A stretch of 64,000 bases of DNA, from NCBI GenBank assembly GCA_963971225.1, contig OZ020267.1:49919993-49983992 (forward strand), read 5' to 3'. The stretch is from Melieria omissa (lineage: Eukaryota > Arthropoda > Insecta > Diptera > Ulidiidae). Below, one piece after another: positions 24,532 to 36,280 of this stretch. The notes below the pieces were generated by a model. It was given only the letters and a program-made list of their open reading frames with translations, was not told the DNA's origin and did not search any database. Within the stretch, counting starts at the first letter, position 1; each line of letters opens with the position of its first letter. Both the position numbers and the translations under genes were made by a program.

Positions 24532-24657
24532 TACAGTTTGTCAAATTAAAAGAAGGTGGAAAATTATTTTGAAAAGCTTATAATATAACAGAAATTGCAA
24601 TATTTTGAAATCATTTGAAAAATATAGATTAATTAAATATTTTACTCTCATATAATA
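24532..24657 (+). mobile_element. Solo end of the Tc1-like element family of 42.5 kb
   Basis: The block starts TACAGTTTGTCAAAT and follows the reverse complement of the right end of the element at 42540-43109. It shares ATAATATAACAGAAATTGCAA, AATATAGATTAATT and the CTCTCATAT end point. Homology stops abruptly where the ACACCGTGCG repeat begins. It is a fragment with one terminal repeat only. Confidence 0.7.
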
Positions 24658-25095
24658 CACCGTGCGACAAAAATGAAAACATTTTTTCACACTGGAAAAA
24701 ATCTATATGCGCGTGAAACTAGAGACCAAACTAGTAATACTGCGTACTCAGTTTTTCATTTCTACATCCTTTGTCCTTTTAAAAGGACTTCAAACTTTTG
24801 AAGGGGATACAAAATTAAAAAAATATAAAAAATACTTAACCAAGTTAGAATATGGCAATATGTATATGAGATGAAAGAGGAAGGGCTCAAGAATTAAAAA
24901 AAAACTGATTTTTTTATATTTGTAAAAAAAGGATATAAAAAAGGTCTTTTGAAAATTATAAAGGATTAAAATCTTTGAAAATTTATAACGAATTTTCTTG
25001 AAAAGTAAGTATGTTAGAACTCAAAATCTCCTTGATCACATGTCAAAATTTCATTACTCTAACTTTATTGGTTCGAAAGTTATTAAAAAAAAGGT
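24658..25095 (+). mobile_element. Relic of the ACACCGTGCG repeat family, second copy
   Basis: The relic begins at ACACCGTGCGACAAAAAT, the same start point as the copy at 6557. It is similar in order to the 45.9-kb region, sharing GCGTGAAACTAGAG and a CAGTTTTTCATTT block. The right end is unclear near CTTTATTGGTTCG. There is no coding capacity. Confidence 0.55.
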
Positions 25096-26953
25096 GGAAG
25101 CTGCACGTCTAATGTAGTACAAAAATTCTAATTTATTTGCGTATCAGTATTTTAAATAATAAATAGATACAAAATCAATTCAGCGAGAAATTTTGTACAC
25201 TGAATATAAGCTAATCCACTCACATATAAATAGTTATTACATCTCTTTCTTTTACTGGTTAATTGAGCACTAAACTTTATTTGAAGAAACTGAATTTCGA
25301 TGGAATTTGCACCCAAATCTGAACAAAAGTTTTCAGAAGTCAATTCAACTACTTAATCACCAATTAATTGCCAGACGCTTGAATTTCCATTTTCCTCCTC
25401 GTTCGTCCGAATGCAGTGCGCACATTGCAACAAAATTGATGGAAATTGCTTGGCGGATTGGCACAAATGGCATAATTGAGCGCTACTAGCTAAAATCTAA
25501 GTGATTGCAGTCGTATCACTGCAGCTACAGCAACACACTCAGCTGTACGCGGCGCGCATTGGCGATCCTCGTTGGCAGCGTCGATCGGCAGACGCTTAGA
25601 GGGCAGAGGTGTGCAAATTTGACAGCCTTTTTCGACAGCACCGATAAACTGATTGATTTACGAATATTCGAAATTGTTGCAGCCGTTTAGAGTCGGTGAG
25701 TGCACTGCACTCGGCTGTTCGTGATCGCAACACTTTTGGCAAATCTACGCAACATGTGCAACGCAACAATCGCAACTCAAAACCCCTGAGCTGGCAATGC
25801 ACAAAAAACAAAGAGAAAAACACTGAAACAGCAACAAACTGCCTGATGGCAATAAACGCACAGCACAGGTGAGGCAACGTGAGCAACACAATTTGCGCGC
25901 AATATACGAAATTCGTTCGACTGATATTCATCACGTACACGTGTACATAACCTCGCATAAGTATGAGCGTGTGCGTGAGTGAGTTGCTGCAACGAACTGT
26001 TGTGGGTAGCGTTGTGCGGAGCCGAAATGCTTTCAGCACGAAAACCGAACTGACGAAGAATAAAAACGTGCGCAACACATAAAAAACGCGATAAAAATGG
26101 ATAACAACGCAAGCAATCAAAACAACAACACAACGCATGAAAAACACTTCTTGCAACAGCAGCAATATTGGCGGCAGTGGTGGCGGCAACAGCAATAACG
26201 TGTGCGGCGCAGGCAGCAGCAATAAGCACGAAGCATAAATCATTTCTCGCACAGCTACCGGGCTTTCGCCGCTTTGCAATTTGTGCCTTCGTTTCCAATT
26301 TTTTGGTTCATTTTTATCGCTGTTCGAGCAGCACTGAAGTCTGTCTGCTTGCAACAGTCGAACGCCACTACCTGCGCACTCGCACATTGTTGTGGTAGCG
26401 CGCATTGTTGTTGGGCCCACATCACCGAGAACGCATGCCAATGCGTCGATAGCAACAACAAACACTGCATAGGCGATTTTGTTTGCAAAATTTAAGACAA
26501 CCGAAAATAAAATATGGCAACCAAAAACGTAACAACAACAAGCAAAATGCTATAAACAAACAGCGCATTACCAGCCAACCCGTCAGCCCGCACGCCAGCT
26601 CGACTCCCCACTCAAGTTGGCAGAAACACCAGATAACAGCACAGCAAAAATTGCGAAATGGGGGAACGTCAGCTGACTCGAAATGCGAAATTGTGTCAAA
26701 CGCGAACCTGCCCCAATATTTTTGAGCGATCGTGAACAGGCTGGAGGGCGACGGTGATTTCCGCAAATTCAGCTTCACAAAAGGCAAAGAGTTTATTCTG
26801 TGCACTGATATATAGTAAATAATTTTACTGCATTAGAAATCTAATCGACTAATCTTTCGTTCTTACGAAACTTTTAAAAGCACACACACAGGGAGGGGAC
26901 GACTGTAAGTCATTCAGTGTGTGACTGTCCGACACAAGAGAAAATAACCTCGA
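25096..26953. other. Unassigned non-coding sequence
   Basis: CAA- and CAG-rich sequence occupies about 25.7-26.6 kb. The 289-codon minus-strand frame at 25596-26465 is the longest in the window. It overlaps a 173-codon frame in another register and has cysteine/leucine-rich, repeat-driven content with no domain that I recognise, so I do not call it a gene. Confidence 0.45.
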
Positions 26954-26956
26954 TAA

Positions 26957-27897
26957 CACTACTCGACACGAAAAATGCTCCTCAAAATAAAAGACTTTTT
27001 TAGACTAATTTTCGGCTGCTGAACACGAAACTGAAAATCAAAAAATTGTCTTAAGAAGCGTTTTCGAAAAATTTTCGAAAAACACGTTTTTCCCCTCTTA
27101 TTTCAGTTATAAACATTTATGATTTGCATACCTGACATATTTTGGTTCTGAAAGTTCAAAATAGAAAATTTAGTTAAAAGGAGACAATTTTCCTCTTTCA
27201 TTTGATACCCATATCTCCATCATTGCACAATTACAAATATTAAAAAAAAATATTTGAAATGAGTATATCCTTAAAATTGTCCTTTAAGAAGGATTTTGGG
27301 TCAGAAAATGAAAAACTGACTATGCCCGGACATTATAAATGACCTCTAGTTTCACGTCTATATCAACATTTGGATGGGTCTCGAAAAAATAAAAAAAATT
27401 TTTTCGCAAGGTGTAATAAATTAAAAGTTGGTGTTTTCACTCCGTGCATTATAACTTTGTCATTTTTCTTTAAATTCTATTGATGTTAGGCTTAATATTT
27501 GCTTAAATAATATATCCTTCATCTTACATCCTAAAACCAGAGGAGCTCATTTATTTTATCCATAAAAAACCCATTCGAAAATGTATAATTAAAAAAAATG
27601 GTCAAAAAATTCAATTTTTTCAACTTTCATCGTCAGTAACTAACTATATATCGTTGGAAAGGTTAGTTAATTATCTTCTGAATAACGGACCACATGTGTT
27701 AGTCGGAAGGTTGGTTTACGAGATATGTGCTCATAACTGAAATAAGAGGGGAAAAACGTGTTTTTCGAAGATTTTTCGAAAACGCTTCTTAAGAAAATTT
27801 TTTGATTTTCAGTTTCGCGTTCAGCAGCTGAAGATTAGTCTAAAAAATACTTTTATTTTTAGGAGCACGCGATGAACCCATTTTTTGTCTAGTAGTG
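26957..27897. mobile_element. CACTA/Chapaev-like (CMC) non-autonomous element with intact ends
   Basis: Long terminal inverted repeats of about 160 bases span 26957-27113 and 27735-27897. The termini read CACTACT inward from both sides. The right arm carries about 13 extra bases near its end. The element is flanked by a 3-base duplication TAA at 26954-26956 and 27898-27900. CACT starts with short (2-4 base) target duplications are characteristic of the CACTA/Mirage/Chapaev group. The 3-base TAA fits CACTA or Chapaev3 types. The 941-base unit has no transposase frame. A second, interrupted and inverted copy is at 45255-46155. Confidence 0.8.
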
Positions 27898-27900
27898 TAA

Positions 27901-30900
27901 TCAACCATTCAATATTAACTAAGTTTCAAGTTTTTACTAGCAGTTACTAAGTAACAGTTACTTACAGAATTACGGGCATACTACGGAACCTATTGATGGC
28001 TTCGTCTAGCCTTGAATTTTTTGGACCACTTTCTGGCCCATGGGTGCCTTTTAGAAATTTTGCGGCACGTGGGCCAACCATCATAAAAAACTAGTGTCGT
28101 TGCAGCGGTTAGTAGAGTGTGGAGCGGCTCCTTCATTTGTATGCTACATTTTAATACTACATTTAAATTCGAAACCGAGCGTGAAGGCAAAATAACGCGC
28201 TCACTTTCAAGCGTAAAATATGTACAACAATAACATTAATGCTTGCATTGTTGCTATGTATATGTAACGAATTTCAAGCGTTCATGCAGAACAAGCTTCC
28301 GGCTCGGCGCAACGCCACACCAAGCCGCATTCGACGCTTTTCAATTCAATTTGGCTCAACTTCAAGCGATACATTTTAAATCTTCTCAAGTCAATTGGAG
28401 GTACTATTCGTTTTTATTTAAAAAAAATTTTTGTTCATTTATTTTTCAAGTGCGTTGCCAAGGTTTTTGCAAATTCCAATGTCTTTCAATGCATTGTTTC
28501 GCAATCATTTCTCGGTTGGTTAAATGTCTCATATACATAACTCACTTCAATTTGATGTGTGTAAAAATAATAGTGAACGGAAACTGAAGCCTTCGGCATT
28601 CAAAACCCGCTGAAATAAATTCGAAACACAGGAATTACATAGTTTAGCATTCAGTGGTTATTGCATTGGATCGCAAGTCAGATTGTCTTGGACTCGAATG
28701 GAAACAACTTTTCTGATAACTATTGATTCCATTGTTTGCATTATTCGCGTAGATTTGAGAAAAAAAATTATTACCTCGTAAATTGTGCCGGAAACGTACT
28801 TTTTTTTTGTTAATTTGTTTAGGAGTCTAGGACAGTAGTAGTAGTAGATCAGGACAGAAACTTTCAGATAGTCGAACAAAAATTCAAAAATGTGTTGTAA
28901 TGTACTTAAATTTGCATGGTAGTTGTTTAATCAACTTTATTAGATTTCAATGCGACGAGGGAAATTTGATATGGGAGAAAATCAAGCTCGAAAAAAATAA
29001 ATGTGAGAAAAGATATGCCAAGCTACAAGCAAATCTTTCTAAATGTGTTATGGTCGCTAAAGTAAAAGTGAAATGAAGTGCATGTATTGAAGACTTACAT
29101 ATCCTGGAGTACCAATGTTAGTCGATTATATGCTTCGACTAAATGTTTTGCGATGCAATTCTACGTCAAATTCGATTCCAAATATATTGAATACAAATTT
29201 AGATTAAGAAATGAAAACTACGCCCTCGGCCACACCTACTCTCCATACAGACTTTATTTTTAACAATATTAAAATAAGCTAAAATTTTGCTGTCATGCAT
29301 TAAAATGTTCTTTAAAGACACTTAGACCACTTTTACAAAAGTAGGCAAACTCTTTCTTAACAAAAATCTAAACTATTCATTTACTTTTATAAAGCACGGA
29401 AAAGGTTAACTGACAAGTATAACTTCCTCACTAAAAGTTAAACTAATGACTTATTATGTATCTCAAGGGGTTAAAGAGGCATGTCACACCTATTTCCAGA
29501 CAAAAATATCCCTAAACGGGCGGTAAATATTTAAAAGTTGTTCTCGTGATTTCCAAAGTGTTTGTACGAAATTTCAGTTTCGTGTCTCAACTTTTTCGAA
29601 AGCAATTGTGAATACCTTCCACCAGACAGACGAATTGGAAGACATATTAACAGACGGACATAGATAAATCAATGCGATATACATGTACATATCTCAATTC
29701 TATACATTTAAATACATATTTATTTCTTTCAACACCAGCCTTGCTGTTTCTCATACGTTATAGTAGTTTTGCTCAGCAATTAAACATATATCGTTGCCCA
29801 CCAGAACTGAGTACAAAAAGTGCTTGGGTTGGCATGCAAAAATTGCTCGCATTCATTTAGTCGCAGGACTCCGCAGATGAGTTTGGTAGCATCATTTAGC
29901 TGAACGTTCCACCTAATCAGTATATACGTATTTCGTGGAATGCTGTGGATTCTCAAAAGTTACAGTCCAGAGAAAATCGCGATTTTTCTCATTTTTATCA
30001 AAAAATTAGGAAAAGATTAGATATTGTTTTTTGTCAAAATAAACATTTTTTAAATACAATTTTTGGATATATTAACTACTTAAATATCATAACCACACAT
30101 GTGAAAAATTATGGGATTTCATTAAAACATATAGATTCTACGGGCATCTGAAGACAACCTTGTTAACGATAATTTGCTAGAAGTGAGAATAATATAATAA
30201 AACGTTCAACTTTGAAAGGCCGTTAAGTCCAGGTCATGGGATGAAGACTTGAAAAGTTGATTTGCTGTCTTGCTAGTCTATCTATATTACGACAAATAAA
30301 AAAAAAAATTCAGATTCGCAACTTTTGATTTCCTCCAATGCGAGCGTTTTTGCCTGTTTTTCCCCAATGTGCGGCGGCTGCCGTTACTAGTTACTTTAGT
30401 TATATTTGGCAAATAACATTTTGGTTTATTTAGTAAATTCTCGACTCCGTGCCAGCTCTGATGATGATGATTTTGGAACAACCACCGACTCATTCTGCAC
30501 TGTTGCAACAATAATGGACAGAAAGTGTTGTATGTGAACAATTAATTACTGTTTACGTCTACCTCAGACGCGTAAAAACAAGAAGTTTTCACTTTTTCTT
30601 TGCAATTATGAGACCAGACGCAGATAAACAAAATGAAATTCCATATTTATTGATTTTACGCACGTGATTTTTTTCCATTCCGACAGCGCAGCCAGCGACC
30701 ACGCAACTGCGATAGACTCCTCTCCACGCGCCTCGTCTCCTAACGCTTCAAGTCGGAAAACAATGGCGCGACGGGCAGCCAGCAATCAATGCAAAAGTGA
30801 AACTTTTTGCTCATTATTTTGCGCTCATTGGTTTTCATCTGGTCGCCGCAGTTCCCATTCCGAATTTGAAATGTTGAATGCAAACTAACGTGCATGCCGC

Positions 30901-32650
30901 GTGATATGCATTTCGAAACATGCAGTTACGCGCGGCTCATTACGCACTTTTGCGCACGCCACGCAGCACCACACGTGCTGCGTTCGCGTTCAGTGCGCGC
31001 CGTTTTCCAATTGCGCCACGGCGCATGTCCCACACCGATTGCCATGTCAGCGATAGGCCGCCACTGTCGTGACTGGCTCAGTTTTGGAATAAGCGGTTCA
31101 TTAGCGACCAGCAACACAGATGGACAGCCGATACACGAGTCACTAGTCTGGACAGATGAATAGTTGAAAGAAGTTCGGTCAAAGCTAATTCATGGGAATG
31201 CGCAAGGTCAATGCTGTGTAAATAAACAAAAAATAAGTAAACACACAAAACATAAGATTGTGAAATGTGGGCGTAATACGCATTTTTTGAACCGGAATAT
31301 GTTAGACTATTAAGTTCGTGCTTTTCGTAATTTTGACAGCAAGAATCACACATTTCTGCTCGATGCCTCTTCTGAAGTCCTTTGGTATATTTCGAGTGCA
31401 ATGCTTACCGACGAAATATTAGCTGAATTTTTGATTGGTGATAAAACGTTAAGAGGATCATTGATTTAGACCCAAAAAAAGCGGACCCACAGGACATGCC
31501 CAGCTGCCTCGAATCGACCAACATGCAGTCACCTACAAATTGCAGCTATGGCGCCTGGAGTTTCTGTGTCGCTTTGCGATTTTTTTGTATTTACAGCTTT
31601 TATTGTTTGTAATTCGACACCTTATGGCTGACTAATTGTCGCTTTATTAATTTATAGTTTGTTAATTTACGCCTGTCTGTCCGCCAGTAGACATTTTTTT
31701 ATTTATTTAAGCAATTATAATTACTATTTAATAGTGGCGCATTGTGGTTGCGAGCGATGGCCAGTGGTGGCATTAATTGCTGATTGGTATCAATTAAATC
31801 AAATTTGTTCGGTGCTTAAACATTGCTCACAAAAATGTGGCGAACGGGCCGCTAGTCGCTCGCATTAATTTGTCGAATGCACCGAATTCGGCGGCAATGA
31901 AGCCAGTTCAGTAGATAATTACCGTTGTGTGGTGTTGAGTGTGTGCCGGTGGTGCGTAAACCGATAAGAAGTGCAAATTATTCACGCATTTAGAAACTCA
32001 CCTGAGCTGTCGGGCACTAATCGAGCATGAACTTTTCGATGGGGAGCTTAATAACAATGTGAAGCGATGCATTTTGTAAATTATACTCAGAAACCAATTT
32101 AATTTTATCAATATCATAATTATAATTACTAAATAATTATATCTACACAAATAAATTGACCGACAGTAATTAATGTTCGTATTTGTAGGGAATATTAAAA
32201 AAGTCCAAAACTAACTATAATATTAGGCCCTAATAATTTAAATAGCTGAATCGCTGACGCTCTGGCAACTTTTGGTTATCCCGAAATCCAGGGATCCCGG
32301 ACAATTTTAGTCCCGGAAAAGCCGGGATTGACAAAACTCCAATCCTGGGATCGAAACATTACAATACTACTACACTTTTTTGCTTTTGATACCGCAAATT
32401 CGAGAAAGGCAAACCTAATTTAATACCAGAAATAAATTGCATTCTGCTTTTGACGTTTGAACAAGTTTCAATGCAATAACAGCTCTGTTTGTGTACGGAT
32501 ACTTTGTATAAATTTGTACAAATTAGATCTGCTTGGGTGTTTTAAAGTAAAAATTTGCCAGTAGCTAAAATCAGGAAAGCCATCCAAACCATCCAATGAG
32601 ATGAAACCATCAAAAAAGTAAACAAACAGAAATTAATAAATTGTACGTTG
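27901..32650. other. Unassigned non-coding sequence
   Basis: The sequence is mostly AT-rich, with a short (AGT)n tract at 28834-28847. The segments at 30.66-31.15 kb and 31.5-31.9 kb are less AT-rich. No gene or element end was recognised. Confidence 0.45.
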
Positions 32651-32882
32651 AACTCTTGTTTTTTCTTGGGACTTGTCACATTCACAATACACTCAGAAAA
32701 GTGTGTATTTACAGTGGGTGGTCAAGCAATTAGCACGCTTCAAGCAATCAAACGCAATACATAACAAACACTAATAAACTCTTGTTTTTTCTTGAGACTT
32801 GTCACATTCACAATACACGGCAAAAGGCTATATGTACAGTGGGTAGTCAAGCAATTAGCACGCTTCAAGCAATCAAACACTT
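32650..32882 (+). repeat. Direct duplication carrying two copies of a Tc1-like terminal repeat
   Basis: Two units spaced 125-126 bases apart each contain CTTGTTTTTTCTTG, GACTTGTCACATTCACAAT, and the terminal motif CAGTGGGTRGTCAAGC (starting at 32712 and 32837). Between them lies a 27-base word (32755-32781) that also occurs at 38647-38673. The terminal motif faces an inverted partner at 36257-36280. Confidence 0.8.
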
Positions 32883-33137
32883 TTTATGTTTAAAACAAAC
32901 TCTTAAAATTTTATTTTTTTGAATTCAATAATATTTTTATTTCAGAACAAATAAGAAGATATTTTTAAAGTGAATTGTATAGTTTTTTGCATCATCCTTA
33001 AAAAACAGAAATTTGTTTAATACACCGTTCCAAACTACTTAAAACAATGATTACCCAGTGTTAATGCGAGTATTTTTCAATAAATTGTTTTTCTTTTTAT
33101 TTTATTCCCAAAAATTTACAATTTTCTCATAATCTAT

Positions 33138-34154
33138 CTATATATATAAAAATCAAATAAATTTCGTATGTGTTCTATAGACTCCCAAACCACCAGACCT
33201 ATTTTAATAAAATATTACGTGTGTGTTTACGGGCACCGTGTGGAAGGTTCTTAGCATAGGGGGCGTGGCATTATTCAAGGGGGCGTGGCACCGCCCATAC
33301 AACTCAATTCTTTAATATTGAATATCTTCAGAATTATAAGTCGTATAGCATTGAAATTTGGTACAGTGTCATGGCGTAAACATGTTGTTCGACCGGTAAA
33401 ATTTAATGGGCGTTGGACAAGGGGCGTGGCACTTTTTAAATTCCGGTGTAACTTTCGAACTTTCGAAGCGTTCACATCAGTGAAACTCGGTACAAACTAA
33501 CGATTTGGTCGTGTCCCCAACCCAACTTTTTGATATGGAATATCTTCGGAATTATAAGTCGCTCAGCATTGAAATTTGGAACAGTGTCATGGCGTAAACG
33601 TGTCTTTCCACAAATAAAATTTAATGGGTTTTGGAAAGGGGCGTGGCACTTTTTAAATTCCGGTGTAGCTTTTGAACTATAGCATTCACATGAATGACAC
33701 TCGGTATAAACTTATTATTTAGTCGTGTCCTTTGGCAGGGGGAATAGGGTGGATTTTGGACAAGGGCGCGGGGCACCACTCATGCAACTCAAATTTTTAA
33801 TATGGAATAATTTCGGAATTATAAGTCATACAACACTAAAATTTAGTACCCTGTCGTCTCATACATGAGTCATTCTAATGATAAGATTTGATGGGCGTCA
33901 GACAAGGGGCGTGGCGCATTGTTTGTGACCCAAATATTTTGCTGAACTTTGAGTGGCACAGCAATGAAACTAAGTACGAACCTACCATTTTCCCTTCCGA
34001 AAGACGGGATGGTGCGGGTATTGAACAAGGGGGCTTGGAACCGCCCATATAACTTAAATCTATATATATATACAAGAAAGTGACTGTATGTGAGTTACGG
34101 CATCACACACAAACGGACCGTTTGGGCGAGACGAAGTTTGCCGGGTCAGCTAGT
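33138..34154 (+). mobile_element. Helentron-like rolling-circle element, copy 1
   Basis: The copy starts CTATATATATAAAAATC just after a T. It ends GCCGGGTCAGCTAGT at 34154, with a short palindrome AAACGGACCGTTT (34111-34123) about 30 bases before the end. AT-rich CTATATATATAAAA starts and CTAGT ends with a nearby 3' palindrome, no terminal inverted repeats, and internal tandem repeats are the hallmarks of Helentron/HINE-type elements in flies. It contains about three units of the 267-bp repeat, one shortened. It abuts copy 2 with no spacer. There is no Rep/helicase frame. Confidence 0.8.
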
Positions 34155-35900
34155 CTATATATATAAAAATCAAAAAAATTCCGTATGTGTTCTATAGACT
34201 CCCAAACCACCAGACCTATTTTAATAAAATATTACGTGTGTGTTTACGGGCACCGTGTGAAAGGTTCTTAGCATAGGGGGCGTGGCATTATTCAAGGGGG
34301 CGTGGCACCGCCCATACAACTCAATTCTTTAATATTGAATATCTTCAGAATTATAAGTCGTATAGCATTGAAATTTGGTACAGTGCCATGGCGTAAACAT
34401 GTTGTTCGACCGGCAAAATTTAATGGGCGTTGGACAAGGGGCGTGGCACTTTTTAAATTCCGGTGTAACTTTGGAACTATAGCGTTCACATCAGTGAAAC
34501 TCGGTACAAACTAACGATTTGGTCGTGTCCTTCGACAGGGAGAATAAGGTGGGTTTTTGACAAGGGGGCGTGGCACCGCCCATACAAGCCAACTTTTTAA
34601 TACGGAATATCTTCGGAATCATAAGTCGTATAGCATTGAAATTTGGTATAGTGTCATGGCGTAAACATGTTGTTCGACCGGTAAAATTTAATGGGCGTTG
34701 GACAAGGGGCGTGGCACTTTTAAAATTCCGGTGTAACTTTCGAACTATAGCGTTCACATCAGTGAAACTCGGTACAAACTAACGATTTGGTCGTGTCCTT
34801 CGACAGGGAGAATAGGGTGGGTTTTTGACAAGGGGGCGTGGCACCGCCCATACAACCCAACTTTTTGATATGGAATATCTTCGGAATTATAAGTCGCTCA
34901 GCATTGAAATTTGGAACAGTGTCATGGCGTAAACGTGTCTTTCCACAAATAAAATTTAATGGGCTTTGGAAAGGGGCGTGGTACTTTTTAAATTCCGGTG
35001 TAGCTTTTGAACTATAGCATTCACATCAATGACACTCGGTATAAACTTATTATTTAGTCGTGTCCTTCGGCAGGGGGAATTGGGTCTATTTTAGACAAGG
35101 GGGCGTGGCACCGTCCATACAACCCAAATTTTTGATTAGAAATATCTTCAGAATTATAGGTCGTTCAGTATTGAAATTTGGAACAGTGTCATTATGTAAG
35201 CGTGTCATTCGACTGGTAAAATTTAATGGGCGTTGGACAAGGGGCGTGGAACTTTTTAAATTCCGGTGTTACTTTTGAACTATAGCATTCACATCAACGA
35301 CACTTGGTAAAAAGTAACGATTTGGTCATGTCCTTCGGCATGGGGAATAGGGTGTATTTTGGACAAGGAGGCGTGGCACCGCCCATACAACCCAACTTTT
35401 TGATATGGAATATCTTCGGAATTATAAGTCGCTCAGCATTGAAATTTGGAACAGTGTCATGGCGTAAACGTGTCTTTCCACAAATAAAATTTAATGGGCT
35501 TTGGAAAGGGGCGTGGCACTTTTTAAATTCCGGTGTATTTTTGAACTATAGCATTCACATGAATGACACTGGGTATAAACTTATTATTTAGTCGTGTCCT
35601 TTGGCAGGGGGAATAGGGTGCATTTTGGACAAGGGCGCGGGGCACCACTCATGCAACTCAAATTTTTAATATGGAATAATTTCGGAATTATAAGTCATAC
35701 AACACTAAAATTTAGTACCCTGTCGTCTCATACATGAGTCATTCTAATGATAAGATTTGATGGGCGTCAGACAAGGGGCGTGGCGCATTGTTTGTGACCC
35801 AAATATTTTGCTGAACTTTGAGTGGCACAGCAATGAAACTAAGTACGAACCTACCATTTTCCCTTCCGACAGACGGGATGGTGCGGGTATTGAACAAGGG
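33275..35900 (+). repeat. 267-bp tandem repeats inside the Helentron-like pair
   Basis: Units begin near a GGGGCGTGGCACCGCCC motif at about 33280, 33515 (shortened), 33767, 34297, 34564, 34833, 35099, 35368 and 35634. The spacing is 266-269 in the longer array. Each unit has a second GGGGCGTGGCAC word about 150 bases in. Some units are closer to each other across the two elements than to their neighbours. Confidence 0.85.
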
Positions 35901-36023
35901 GGCTTGGCACCGCCCATAGAACTTAAATCTATATATATATACAAGAAAGTGACTGTATGTGAGTTACGGCATCACACTCAAACGGACCGTTTGGGCGAGA
36001 CGAAGTTTGCCGGGTCAGCTAGT
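34155..36023 (+). mobile_element. Helentron-like rolling-circle element, copy 2
   Basis: The start and end are the same as in copy 1 (CTATATATATAAAAATC to CAGCTAGT at 36023, palindrome at 35980-35992). The outer flanks differ from those of copy 1 by only a few bases, so the two are close relatives. This copy holds about six 267-bp units against three in copy 1, which accounts for its greater length (1869 against 1017 bases). It has no coding capacity; frames through it repeat the same translated motif once per unit. Confidence 0.8.
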
Positions 36024-36280
36024 GATTTTATAAATCGAATGCACACTTCACTATTCGAGATTTGCAACAAATGTTCAATTTAATACTGCTGCTAACATAG
36101 TCCCGTTATCGTGCTCACCCACGGCACATAACCTCACAAATACCATTAGAAATACTGTGGGACAAACAAGCTAAGCAAACAAGAAAACAAAAAGCGTTTG
36201 GAAACTATTTTAGTACGTCTTACATCCACTTAAACATGAAAATTTAGATTTTTCGTAAGCGTGCTAATTGCTTGACCACT

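Larger units (their letters stand above)
32837..36280. mobile_element. Tc1-like non-autonomous element split by two Helentron-like insertions
   Basis: The left end, TACAGTGGGTAGTCAAGC at 32835-32852, continues through AATTAGCACGC. The right end, 36257-36280, reads AAGCGTGCTAATTGCTTGACC on the plus strand and is its inverse. A TA precedes the left end; the outermost bases on the right have decayed. Removing 33138-36023 leaves about 560 bases, a usual MITE size. That the two ends belong to one element is inference from the matching sequence and spacing. Either of the two duplicated left ends could be the original. Confidence 0.55.

Noticed and set aside
25596..26465. 289-codon minus-strand open frame, the longest in the window
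   Set aside because: It overlaps long frames in other registers, is driven by CAA/CAG-rich DNA, and shows no domain, conserved motif or plausible composition for a real protein.
28640..28695. tRNA-like words (CAGTGGTTATTGC and GGACTCGAATGG)
   Set aside because: The spacing and stems of a tRNA cloverleaf are not present, and the B-box-like word departs from GGTTCRANNCC at key positions.
32270..32360. CCCGG-rich short repeats (ATCCCGAAATCCAGGGATCCC and CCCGGAAAAGCCGGG)
   Set aside because: They may be the eroded end of a hAT element, but no second end or duplication could be matched.
33275..35591. Series of 60-108 codon frames on both strands with near-identical translations
   Set aside because: They are the same 267-bp repeat unit read many times, not a protein family.
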